Translations under genes and position numbers: made by a program
In this document: positions 52,269 to 60,066 of the stretch, piece after piece
Layout: every line of letters begins with the position of its first letter
Numbering within the stretch: position 1 is the first letter of the stretch
Notes under the pieces: generated by a model
Database searches by the model: none
What the model saw: the letters and a program-made list of their open reading frames with translations, nothing else
Told to the model about the DNA's origin: nothing
Assembly (NCBI GenBank): GCA_963733085.1
Contig: CAVTBY010000002.1
Span: 248,001 to 312,000 of the forward strand
Reading direction: 5' to 3'
Source of the DNA: Desertimonas sp963733085
Lineage (GTDB): Bacteria; Actinomycetota; Acidimicrobiia; Acidimicrobiales; Ilumatobacteraceae
DNA length: 64,000 nucleotides

Positions 52269-53378
52269 ATGAAGCTCACGAAGTTCGGTCGGGGCGCCGT
52301 CGCCGGCGGCTTGCTTGGCGCCGGCATCGCGACGTTGTCGTCGGTCGCTGCCGGCCCGCCGAGCGACGACGTCTACGGCTATGTCGACTTCTACGGCGTG
52401 CCCCGACTCGGCCATGAGACGGTTAGCGGCACAGGTTGCGGTGGCGACGGGTCGGTCGGCGCGACGATCCCTGACGGGCTGTGGCGCGGCTACGCCCGCA
52501 GCTTCGACGGACCCACCCCAGGCGAGTCGACGAACGTCGAGTTGGACCTCGTTTGCGTCTACCGCGGCAATGTCAACCCGGACCTCGTCGCCAAGTGGCA
52601 GGCAGACCACCCTGGCCAGATCGAGCCGTGGGTTCTCGACGGCTTCATGATCAACAACAACGCCCGCACGCGCACCGTGGGGCTGGCCGACTCGTTCTTT
52701 GCCCACGGCACGCAGTGGACCGACACTGGCTGCCCGTTCGCCCAGCCGGACGTGCCGTTCAACGGTGCCAACGACGTGTGGATCAGCATCGCAGGGGGAC
52801 AGGCGCAATGGATGGTGTCGTCGTGCAGCGGCCCCGTCGAGGGGACCACGCCAACGACAACGACGACGGCACCGCCGCCTGCCCCACCGAGCGGGGGGTT
52901 GGCGTTCCCGTACGCGACCGTCTACGAAGTCCCTCAACTGGGTCACGAACCGGTGCGCGGCACCGGATGCGGAGGTGACGGATCGATCGGCGACGAGATT
53001 CCCGACGGCCTCTGGTGGGGCGCGATCGCCGGCCAGTCGACCATCGCCTTGGAGTTCGATCTGGCCTGCATTTACACCGGACCCGTCGGTGAGCAGATGG
53101 GCGAGCAGTTCATCGCCGCCAACCCTGACTACGGGTCGCCGCCGTACTGGCCGGGCGTCGGCTTCTTCGTCAACAACAACCCACGCACTCGGACCGTTGC
53201 GCTGGCACCGGGATTCGTCCGCGCCAACGCCTCTTGGAACGTCGCCGCCGACGGCACCGGCACGTGTGTCCCGCCGGCCGATCCTGCCGCCACCCCGGAC
53301 TACGAGGCGCCAACGGGCTGGCTGAGCATCGTCGACGGTCAGGCGACCTGGTTCCTCGGCGAGTGCCCCCACGACTGA
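52269..53378 (+). CDS. Secreted protein with two tandem homologous domains, unknown function
   Basis: 369 residues from ATG 52269. A signal peptide (about 1-30) is followed by two copies of one domain of about 150 residues, joined by a TTTTTAPPPAPP linker. Each copy repeats VPxLGHExVxGTGCGGDGS, IPDGLW, LxCxY and NNNxRTRTV. Two to four cysteines per copy suggest disulfides. No enzyme family is recognised. It is likely a surface or secreted binding module. Confidence 0.68.
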   Translation: MKLTKFGRGAVAGGLLGAGIATLSSVAAGPPSDDVYGYVDFYGVPRLGHETVSGTGCGGDGSVGATIPDGLWRGYARSFDGPTPGESTNVELDLVCVYRGNVNPDLVAKWQADHPGQIEPWVLDGFMINNNARTRTVGLADSFFAHGTQWTDTGCPFAQPDVPFNGANDVWISIAGGQAQWMVSSCSGPVEGTTPTTTTTAPPPAPPSGGLAFPYATVYEVPQLGHEPVRGTGCGGDGSIGDEIPDGLWWGAIAGQSTIALEFDLACIYTGPVGEQMGEQFIAANPDYGSPPYWPGVGFFVNNNPRTRTVALAPGFVRANASWNVAADGTGTCVPPADPAATPDYEAPTGWLSIVDGQATWFLGECPHD

Positions 53379-53426
53379 CGCGGTCCGGCGGTTCATCGGC
53401 AGTCGATTTGCCTATCGTCTGGCGCC

Positions 53427-54236
53427 GTGGAAGTCGTCGAGCTCGACCTCGTCGACACGAGCAGGACGACGCCGGCGATCGGCAGCTATGCAGGAGGTGC
53501 CCAACGTGAGCTGCCGACCACGTTGTACATGCCGACGCGAGACGACGCCGCGCCACTGATCCTGCTCGCCCACGGATTGAACGGTCACCCGCGCAAGTTC
53601 ACGACCCTGGCGACGCGTTGGGCAGAAGCCGGCTACGTCGTCGCCGTTCCGCGATTCCCGGTGTCGAGCGACGATTTCCCTGTGCTCGATCCGGATGTCT
53701 TCGACTCCCGCATCGCCGATCTGCCGGAACAGGCGACTGATGTCGCATTCCTGATCGACGCCATCGGAAGGCACGGCGGACGGGTCGACCGCCAGCGCAT
53801 CGGGTTGTTCGGCCTGTCCCTCGGTGCCCTCACGGTGTGGTCGGACGTTGCCCGAGACGGGTTTGCCGCAGCTGGCGTCCACGGCCTGATCCAGTCCGAC
53901 GGCGGCTTCCCCGGCGACCTGGCGTCGCTGCCCAGGGTGCCGTTTCCCGTCCTTGTCGCCCACTCCGACATCGACCCGATCTTTCCGATCGACGGTGTGC
54001 TCCAGGAGTTCGAGACGTTGCCGGCGCCGAAGTATCTGCTCATCCTTCACGGCGCGGCCCATGCCGAAGTCGGCGAGAATGGCCTCACGCCAGCCGACGA
54101 GGCCTACCGCGCCGCTACCACCGTCTTTTGGGACCGGTGCCTCGGCGGACGCGTCGATGCCGCATTCCCGCGGGACCTCACGGTCGCCGGCGTCACCACG
54201 TTCGTCGATGGCACGAAACACTCCGATGGGGTCTAG
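53427..54236 (+). CDS. Alpha/beta hydrolase family protein
   Basis: 269 residues. Catalytic elements are nucleophile Ser in GLFGLSLGALT (about residue 131), Asp in AHSDIDPIFP (about 189) and His in LHGAAHAEVG (about 213). The oxyanion region is LLAHGLNGHPRK. It is similar in layout to chlorophyllase/PET-hydrolase-like lipases or dienelactone hydrolases. No signal peptide, so cytoplasmic. The substrate is unknown. Confidence 0.8.
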   Translation: MEVVELDLVDTSRTTPAIGSYAGGAQRELPTTLYMPTRDDAAPLILLAHGLNGHPRKFTTLATRWAEAGYVVAVPRFPVSSDDFPVLDPDVFDSRIADLPEQATDVAFLIDAIGRHGGRVDRQRIGLFGLSLGALTVWSDVARDGFAAAGVHGLIQSDGGFPGDLASLPRVPFPVLVAHSDIDPIFPIDGVLQEFETLPAPKYLLILHGAAHAEVGENGLTPADEAYRAATTVFWDRCLGGRVDAAFPRDLTVAGVTTFVDGTKHSDGV

Positions 54237-54317
54237 TTGGAAGCGATCACCTGGGGCGATAGCGTTCCATGGCCGTGTCCGAGGGCTTCTCGGCACGAAG
54301 TGATTCGCAACCGATGT

Positions 54318-54359
54318 CCGTGTGCGCCCGGCGGTGACTCGCCTCCGGGGACCACACGG
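54318..54359 (+). promoter_or_regulatory. Nested hairpin in rplC leader
   Basis: CCGTGTG pairs with CACACGG, enclosing further complementary CCCGG/CCGGG and GGCG/CGCC arms. It is one of two hairpins in the 255-bp gap before rplC. It may be an autoregulatory leader standing in for the S10 leader, because rpsJ is absent here. Confidence 0.4.
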
Positions 54360-54374
54360 CGACAACCGATCCTG

Positions 54375-54405
54375 ATGCTCCGTTGGCGGCCTGCCGGCGG
54401 AGCAT
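54375..54405 (+). promoter_or_regulatory. Second hairpin in rplC leader
   Basis: ATGCTCCG pairs perfectly with CGGAGCAT over a 15-nt loop that can itself fold (GGC/GCC). It is followed by TTGCATGGG, too few T for a confident terminator. The position, 87 nt before the rplC ATG, fits an attenuator or a ribosomal-protein binding site. Confidence 0.4.
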
Positions 54406-54415
54406 TTGCATGGGT

Positions 54416-54430
54416 CTGGCGGTGCCCAGG
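54416..54430 (-). promoter_or_regulatory. Leader inverted repeat shared by translation operons (rplC copy, inverted)
   Basis: The reverse complement reads CCTGGGCACCGCCAG, matching the rpsL/tuf 15-mer with one C missing. It lies 62 nt before rplC. Confidence 0.35.
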
Positions 54431-54491
54431 CAAGTGGATAGCGCCTGGTCAATAGGCCAGCGCTCGATCAACCCAGTAAGGAACAGCCGCC

Positions 54492-55139
54492 ATGGCAACC
54501 ACAGCGATCGTCGGCGAGAAGGTCGGCATGAGCCAGAAGTGGGTCGACGACAAGGTCGTCCCGGTGACGGTTCTGCGCGTCGAGCCGATGCGTGTCGTGC
54601 AGGTGAAGACGCCCGAGCGTGACGGCTACAGCGCGCTCCAGGTGACCTACGGCCACCGCGACGCGAAGAAGTTGAGCAAGCCCGCTGCCGGCCACTTCGC
54701 CAAAGCCTCCGTCGATCCCGGTAAGCGACTCATCGAGGTCCGCCTCGACGACGTCGACGGCTACGAGGTCGGCCAGGAGATCCAGGTCGACGTTCTCGCC
54801 GCCGGGTCGAAGGTCGACGTGACGGCCATCAGCAAGGGTCGCGGTTTCGCCGGCACGATGAAGCGCCACAACTTCGCCGGTCAGGGCGCCAGCCACGGCA
54901 ACCACAAGCACCACAGGGCGCCGGGGTCGATCGGCGCTGCGTCGTTCCCCGGGCGGGTGTTCAAGGGCATGCGGATGGCCGGTCACCTCGGCCACGAACA
55001 GGTCACCACCCTCAATCTCGAGGTCGTCGAGGCCGATCCCGAGCGCAACCTGCTGCTCGTCAAGGGCTCGGTCCCCGGGCCCCGCGGTGGCGTCGTCGTC
55101 GTCCGCAACGCCGTCAAGTCGTTAGTCGAGAAGGGCTGA
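54492..55139 (+). CDS. rplC: 50S ribosomal protein L3
   Basis: 215 residues. It begins TTAIVGEKVGMSQKW, with the conserved loop RGFAGTMKRHNFAGQGASHGNHKHHRAPGSIG (in parts) that reaches toward the peptidyl transferase centre and carries the methylated-Gln region. It starts the second ribosomal unit without rpsJ in front. Confidence 0.98.
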   Translation: MATTAIVGEKVGMSQKWVDDKVVPVTVLRVEPMRVVQVKTPERDGYSALQVTYGHRDAKKLSKPAAGHFAKASVDPGKRLIEVRLDDVDGYEVGQEIQVDVLAAGSKVDVTAISKGRGFAGTMKRHNFAGQGASHGNHKHHRAPGSIGAASFPGRVFKGMRMAGHLGHEQVTTLNLEVVEADPERNLLLVKGSVPGPRGGVVVVRNAVKSLVEKG

Positions 55140-55144
55140 TAACG

Positions 55145-55894
55145 ATGGCCGAGATCACTGTCAAGAACGTCTCCGGCAAGAAGGCCGGCACCGTCACCCT
55201 CGACGAGGCGACGTTCGCCGTCCAGCCCAATGTTCCGCTGATGCACCAGGTCGTCACCGCACAGCTCGCCAGCCGGCGGGCCGGCTCGCAGTCGACGAAG
55301 ACCCGTTCTGAGGTCCGTGGCGGCGGCGCCAAGCCGTATCGCCAGAAGGGCACCGGCCGTGCCCGCCAGGGTTCGACCAATGCCCCGCACTTCAGTGGTG
55401 GCGGAGTCGCCCACGCCCCCAAGCCGCGCTCGTACCACCAGCGCACCCCGAAGAAGATGATCCGCGCCGCCCTCCGCGCAGCGCTGTCCGACCGGGCCAA
55501 CGACGACAAGATCGTCGTCGTCGACTCGTGGGGCCTCGACGCTCCGAAGACCAAGGTGGCCGCGGCCGCGATCGCTGCCCTCGGTGTCGAGGGACGCGTG
55601 CTCGTCGTTCTAGATCGCGAGGACACCAACGCCGCTCTCAGCTTCCGCAATCTGCCCGACGTGCAGACCATCCACAGCGGCGAGCTCAATGCCTACGACG
55701 TCCTCTGCAACGACTACATCGTCTTCACCCAGGCGTCGCTCGAGGCGGTTAACTCAACAGCAGCCGAGAAGTCGCCAGTAGTGACCGCTTCGGCCCCCGA
55801 CCGCAGCTCCGATGAGGCCGAAACCGGCGTCGCGAGCGCCAGCGAGCAGCCGGACGCGAGCGAGTCTTCGAGCGAGCAGGAGATCACGTCATGA
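55145..55894 (+). CDS. rplD: 50S ribosomal protein L4 with C-terminal extension
   Basis: 249 residues against a usual 205-220. The core has RGGGAKPYRQKGTGRARQGS (the tunnel loop) and VLDREDTNAALSFRNLPDV. After LEAVNS, about 44 extra residues of Ser, Glu, Ala and Asp (TAAEKSPVV to SSSEQEITS) form an acidic disordered tail. The next start overlaps the stop (ATGA). Confidence 0.96.
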   Translation: MAEITVKNVSGKKAGTVTLDEATFAVQPNVPLMHQVVTAQLASRRAGSQSTKTRSEVRGGGAKPYRQKGTGRARQGSTNAPHFSGGGVAHAPKPRSYHQRTPKKMIRAALRAALSDRANDDKIVVVDSWGLDAPKTKVAAAAIAALGVEGRVLVVLDREDTNAALSFRNLPDVQTIHSGELNAYDVLCNDYIVFTQASLEAVNSTAAEKSPVVTASAPDRSSDEAETGVASASEQPDASESSSEQEITS

Positions 55895-56178
55895 AAGACC
55901 CACGCGACATCATCCTCGCCCCGGTCGTCTCCGAGAAGAGCTACGCCCTGATGGAGACCGGCGTCTACACGTTCAAGGTTCACCCGTCGGCGAGCAAGCC
56001 GGAGATCCGCGACGCCGTCGAGTCGATCTGGGGCGTCGAGGTCTACAGCGTCAACACCTTGAACCGCCAGGGCAAGCGCCGCCGCACCCGCGGCACCAAC
56101 CGCGTCGGCTCCAAGCCCGGCGTCAAGCACGCCATCGTCACGCTCTCTGCGGGTGAGATTCCGCTGTTCGAGAACTGA
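55891..56178 (+). CDS. rplW: 50S ribosomal protein L23
   Basis: 95 residues with DIILAPVVSEKSYALME, YTFKVHPSASKPEIRDAVE and VNTLNRQGKRRRTRG. It sits at the tunnel exit as docking site for trigger factor and SRP. The ATG overlaps the rplD stop. Confidence 0.98.
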   Translation: MKDPRDIILAPVVSEKSYALMETGVYTFKVHPSASKPEIRDAVESIWGVEVYSVNTLNRQGKRRRTRGTNRVGSKPGVKHAIVTLSAGEIPLFEN

Positions 56179-56185
56179 GGTCGTC

Positions 56186-57022
56186 ATGGGCATTCGCACA
56201 CGCAAACCAACCAGCCCGGGCCGCCGTTTCCAGACCGTCTCGGACTTCGCCGAGATCACGGCGAAGCGCCCGGAGAAGTCACTGCTCGGTCCCAAGCCCA
56301 AGTCCGGCGGGCGCAACGCCCACGGGCGGACGACGTCGCGTCACCGCGGCGGCGGGCACAAGCAGCAGTACCGCATCATCGACTTCAAGCGCAACAAGGA
56401 CGGCGTCACGGCCAAGGTCGCCGCCATCGAGTACGACCCGAACCGTACGTGCCGGATCGCCCTGCTGCACTACGCCGACGGCACCAAGGCGTACATCCTC
56501 GCTCCGCGGGGATTGACGGTGGGCGACCACGTGATGAGCGGCCATGGCGCCGACATCAAGCCGGGCAACGCCCTGCCGATGCGCTACATCCCGGTCGGCA
56601 CGACGGTGCACAACGTCGAGTTGCGTCCCGGCCAGGGCGGCAAGATCGGCCGTTCCGCCGGCATCGCCGTCCAGCTCGTCGCCAAGGACGGTGACTTCGC
56701 CACGTTGCGCATGCCGTCGACGGAGATGCGCCGTGTACCGATCGACTGCCGCGCCACGGTTGGCGAGGTCGGCAACTCCGAGCATGAGCTCGTCAAGGTC
56801 GGCAAGGCCGGCCGCAACCGGTGGAAGGGCGTCCGCCCGCAGACGCGCGGTGTCGCGATGAACCCAGTCGACCACCCGCTCGGCGGTGGCGAGGGTCGTT
56901 CGTCCGGTGGCCGTCCCGCCGTGTCGCCGTGGGGCAAGCCGGAGGGCCGCACCCGCGACAAGTCGAAGACTTCGCAGTCGCTCATCATTCGCCGTCGCCG
57001 CACCGGAAAGGGTCGGAGGTAA
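56186..57022 (+). CDS. rplB: 50S ribosomal protein L2
   Basis: 278 residues from ATG 56186 (MGIRTRKPTSPGRRFQ); an upstream in-frame start overlapping rplW is rejected. Signature NPVDHPLGGGEGRSSGGRP near the C-terminus includes the His important for peptidyl transfer. Intact. Confidence 0.98.
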   Translation: MGIRTRKPTSPGRRFQTVSDFAEITAKRPEKSLLGPKPKSGGRNAHGRTTSRHRGGGHKQQYRIIDFKRNKDGVTAKVAAIEYDPNRTCRIALLHYADGTKAYILAPRGLTVGDHVMSGHGADIKPGNALPMRYIPVGTTVHNVELRPGQGGKIGRSAGIAVQLVAKDGDFATLRMPSTEMRRVPIDCRATVGEVGNSEHELVKVGKAGRNRWKGVRPQTRGVAMNPVDHPLGGGEGRSSGGRPAVSPWGKPEGRTRDKSKTSQSLIIRRRRTGKGRR

Positions 57023-57025
57023 CAC

Positions 57026-57310
57026 ATGTCTCGCAGCCTGAAGAAGGGCCCCTTCGTCGACGACCACTTGCTCAAGAAGGTCGACGCCCAGAACACCGCC
57101 GGTGAGCGCCGCGTCATCAAGACGTGGTCGCGACGCTCGACGATCATCCCCGACATGGTCGGCCATACGATCGCCGTCCACGACGGCCGCAAACACGTCC
57201 CGGTGTACATCACCGAGTCGATGGTCGGGCACAAGCTCGGCGAGTTCAGCCCGAGCCGGACGTTCAAGTTCCACGCCGGCCAGGAGAAGTCGGCGAAGGG
57301 TCGGCGGTAG
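57026..57310 (+). CDS. rpsS: 30S ribosomal protein S19
   Basis: 94 residues: SRSLKKGPFVDDHLLKKV, WSRRSTIIPDMVGHTIAVHDGRKHVPVYI and KLGEFSPSRTFKFHAG. Standard length, 3 bp after rplB. Confidence 0.98.
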   Translation: MSRSLKKGPFVDDHLLKKVDAQNTAGERRVIKTWSRRSTIIPDMVGHTIAVHDGRKHVPVYITESMVGHKLGEFSPSRTFKFHAGQEKSAKGRR

Positions 57311-57313
57311 GTC

Positions 57314-58263
57314 ATGACTGGTCTCAAGCTCAACGACGGCGCTTTGCAGCTCGACGGGCGGGTCTCGACGAGGGCCACCGCCAAGTATCTGCGCGGCTCG
57401 GCCTCCAAGGCCCGCGCCGTGCTCGACCTGATCCGCGGCCTCGATGTCCGTCGCGCCGATGAGGTGCTGCAGTTCACCGACCGGGCTGCTGCCGCTGAGG
57501 TGCGCAAGGTGCTCGCCAGTGCCGTCGCCAACGCCATCCACAACGACAGCCAGGACGTCGAGGAGCTGTTCGTCGTCGCCTGTTACGCAGACGAGGGCCC
57601 GACGCTCAAGCGCTTCCGCCCCCGTGCCCGTGGCCGGGCCAGCCGGATCAACAAGCGCACGTGCCACATCACCGTGATCGTCGCCCGGATGAGCGACGAG
57701 CGCTTGGAGATCGTCGCGGCCCGCCAGGCCACCGGGCCGGCCGCCCGCCGTGCCGGTACTTCGGCGCAGGCCCGCCGCGAGCGCGTCGCCCGCAGCCGGG
57801 CGCGGGCTGAGGGGCTGCGCGAGGGCGCTGACGCTGAGGGCGCTGACGGGGGCGCTGACGCGACCGACTCCGCTGAGGACACGGTCGTTGAAGAGGCTCT
57901 GGAAGGTGACGTTGCCGAGCCGGTCGACGGGTCCGACAACTCTGTGTCAGCGAACACGACCGATGAGGTCGGTTTCGCTGACACAGACGACGCCGAGGAT
58001 TCTGAGTCAGCGGACACGACCGCCGAGGTCGTGTCGGCTGACACAGAACGGTCGAAGTGCCGGCCGGGGCCGTTGTGGCGCCGGAGGACGGGTCGATTCC
58101 CGAGGGCTACGAGATCAAGGGCAACACCAACTCGATGAAGTATCACCTGCCGGGCACCCGGTACTACGACGTGACGATCCCCGAGCTCTTCTTCGACACC
58201 GTCGAGAGCGCCGAGGCCGCTGGTTACGAGGCGCCCGGTGGCGCGAAGAAGGAGTCCAAGTAA
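57314..58263 (+). CDS. rplV: 50S ribosomal protein L22 with long extension and C-terminal sunset-like domain, frameshift
   Basis: The L22 core is about residues 1-140 (TAKYLRGSASKARAVLDLIRGL, LKRFRPRARGRASRINKRTCHITV). A basic, then acidic extension follows, containing two translated 45-bp palindromes (SVSANTTDEVGFADTDD and ESADTTAEVVSADTE). In the frame one base off, bases 58057-58263 encode EGYEIKGNTNSMKYHLPG, YYDVTIPELFF and SAEAAGYEAPG, resembling the actinobacterial sunset domain and ending TAATG with rpsC. One missing base near 58052 would join them; otherwise the frame ends at 58138. A separate 68-residue gene from GTG 58057 is the alternative. Confidence 0.85.
57942..57986. repeat. 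Dispersed 45-bp palindrome, copy C, inside rplV
   Basis: The left arm matches the consensus exactly, centre CGATGAG, right arm with two mismatches. The 45-bp length keeps the frame (15 codons). Copy D begins 60 bp after this one. Confidence 0.8.
58002..58046. repeat. Dispersed 45-bp palindrome, copy D, inside rplV
   Basis: Arms CTGAGTCAGCGGACACGAC and its near complement (two mismatches), centre CGCCGAG. It is in the same frame as copy C and ends about 6 bp before the probable rplV indel. Confidence 0.8.
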
Positions 58264-59150
58264 TGGGCCAGAAGATCAACCCGTACGGGTTCCGTCTCGG
58301 CATCACCACCGACTGGAAGAGCCGCTGGTTCTCCGATCGGCAGTACAAGGACTACCTCACCGAGGACTGGAAGATCCGTGAGGCGATCATGCGCCGCATG
58401 GAGTCGGCGGCGATCAGTCGCATCGAGATCGAGCGCACCCGAGACAAGGTGCGCGTCGATGTCCACACGGCGCGTCCAGGCATCGTCATCGGCCGCCGCG
58501 GCGCCCAGGCCGATGAGCTGCGCACGCTGATCACCGACATCACCGGCAACCCCAAGGTGCAGCTCAACATCGTCGAGATCAAGAGCCCCGAGCTCGACGC
58601 GGCGCTGATCGCCCAGGGCGTCGCCGACCAGCTCGCCAACCGCATCGCCTTCCGGCGGGCGATGAAGCGAGCGGTGCAGAACGCACAGCGCGCCGGCGCT
58701 CTCGGCATCCGCGTGCAGTGCTCGGGTCGCCTCGGTGGCGCCGAGATGAGCCGCACCGAGTGGTACCGCGAGGGTCGCGTCCCGCTGCACACATTGCGCG
58801 CCGACATCGACTACGGCTTCCGCGAGGCGCGCACGACCTCGGGCCGGGTCGGCGTCAAGGTGTGGCTCTACAAAGGCGACATCCTCCCGTACAAGGTGTC
58901 CGACGACAAGATCGTCCGCGAGGCGGCGATGGCTGTCGGCGAGACCTCCGGTCAGGCCACCGAGCCACGTCGTGTGGTGTCGAGCGCTGCCCGCCGCCCG
59001 GCCGACGAAGTTGCCGCGGCCGCCGAAGTCGCCGCCCCCCTGATCAAGGAAGCCGACCTCGAGCTCGAGAAGCTGCTCGACGAGGAAGAAGACATCGCTC
59101 GCCGGACCCACGACGCCCACGAGCCCCCGCACTTCCGAGGTGATGATTGA
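58263..59150 (+). CDS. rpsC: 30S ribosomal protein S3
   Basis: 295 residues, longer than the usual 220-270. It begins MGQKINPYGFRLGITTDWKSRWF; KH domain GIVIGRRGAQADELR; C-terminal domain GRLGGAEMSRTEWYREGRVPLHTLRADIDYG. An acidic Ala/Glu-rich tail (about 225-295) is typical of actinobacterial S3. The start overlaps the upstream TAA. Confidence 0.97.
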   Translation: MGQKINPYGFRLGITTDWKSRWFSDRQYKDYLTEDWKIREAIMRRMESAAISRIEIERTRDKVRVDVHTARPGIVIGRRGAQADELRTLITDITGNPKVQLNIVEIKSPELDAALIAQGVADQLANRIAFRRAMKRAVQNAQRAGALGIRVQCSGRLGGAEMSRTEWYREGRVPLHTLRADIDYGFREARTTSGRVGVKVWLYKGDILPYKVSDDKIVREAAMAVGETSGQATEPRRVVSSAARRPADEVAAAAEVAAPLIKEADLELEKLLDEEEDIARRTHDAHEPPHFRGDD

Positions 59151-59151
59151 C

Positions 59152-59568
59152 ATGCTGATGCCCCGCAAGGTCGCCCATCGCAAGCACCACCGCGGCCGCA
59201 CCAAGGGCGTGGCCTCGGGCGGTACGTCGCTCGCCTTCGGCGAGTACGGAATCCAGGCGCTCGAGCCGGGGTGGATCACGGCACGCCAGATCGAGGCCGC
59301 CCGTATCGCCATGACCCGCGCCATCAAGCGCGGCGGCAAGGTGTGGATCAACATCTTCCCCGACAAGCCGGTCACGCAGAAGCCGGCGGAGACCCGCATG
59401 GGCTCCGGCAAGGGCAACCCCGAGTTGTGGGTGGCCGTCGTCAAGCCCGGCCGGGTGCTGTTCGAGTTGTCCTTCCCCGACCCGGTACAAGCCCGCATTG
59501 CGATGGACAAGGCGATCCAGAAGCTGCCGATCAAGGCCCGGGTCATCTCTCGTGAGGAGGTCGTCTGA
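59152..59568 (+). CDS. rplP: 50S ribosomal protein L16
   Basis: 138 residues from ATG 59152 (MLMPRKVAHRKHHRG). GWITARQIEAARIAMTRAIKRGGKVWI and the loop ETRMGSGKGNPELWVAVVKPG are conserved. An upstream in-frame GTG overlaps rpsC and is unlikely. Confidence 0.98.
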   Translation: MLMPRKVAHRKHHRGRTKGVASGGTSLAFGEYGIQALEPGWITARQIEAARIAMTRAIKRGGKVWINIFPDKPVTQKPAETRMGSGKGNPELWVAVVKPGRVLFELSFPDPVQARIAMDKAIQKLPIKARVISREEVV

Positions 59569-59783
59569 TGGCTGGCAAGACCAGTGCGCTCGCCGAGCTG
59601 AGCCTCGGCGAGCTCGTCGCCGAGCTGCGCGAGTCGAAGCAGGAGGCGCTCAACCTGCGCTTCCGCAACGCCACGGGCCAGCTCGACAACACCGCCGAGA
59701 TGACGCGGGTGCGTCGCCAGATCGCCCGCCTCAACACGCTCATCCGTCAACGTGAGATCGCAGAAGCAGAGGCAAGCAAATGA
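59568..59783 (+). CDS. rpmC: 50S ribosomal protein L29
   Basis: 71 residues, a helical hairpin: LAELSLGELVAELRESKQEALNLRFRNATGQLDN and RVRRQIARLNTLIRQRE. Overlaps the rplP stop by one base. Confidence 0.97.
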   Translation: MAGKTSALAELSLGELVAELRESKQEALNLRFRNATGQLDNTAEMTRVRRQIARLNTLIRQREIAEAEASK

Positions 59784-60061
59784 GCGACGAAACATCGACC
59801 ACCGCCAGCGACCGAACGGTGCGCAAGCAACGTGAAGGCGTCGTCGTGTCCGACTCGATGGACAAGACGGTCGTCGTCGCCGTCATCGAGCGCGTTCGGC
59901 ACCCGAAGTACAACAAGTTCGTGCTGCAGACCAAGCGTCTGTACGCCCACGACGAGACCAACGACGTCAACGTCGGCGACAAGGTCCGCGTCATGGAGAC
60001 CCGGCCGCTGTCGAAGACGAAGCGCTGGCGCGTCGCTGAGATCCTCGAGCGAGCGAAGTAA
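59780..60061 (+). CDS. rpsQ: 30S ribosomal protein S17
   Basis: 93 residues: REGVVVSDSMDKTVVVAVIERVRHPKYNKFV and GDKVRVMETRPLSKTKRWRV. A short Ser/Thr-rich N-terminal lead. Overlaps rpmC by 4 bases (ATGA). Confidence 0.98.
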   Translation: MSDETSTTASDRTVRKQREGVVVSDSMDKTVVVAVIERVRHPKYNKFVLQTKRLYAHDETNDVNVGDKVRVMETRPLSKTKRWRVAEILERAK

Positions 60062-60066
60062 GTCCC

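Noticed and set aside
57942..58046. CRISPR array
   Set aside because: Two 60-bp-spaced repeats with 15-bp gaps are far too few and the gaps too short. The units are palindromic and coding.
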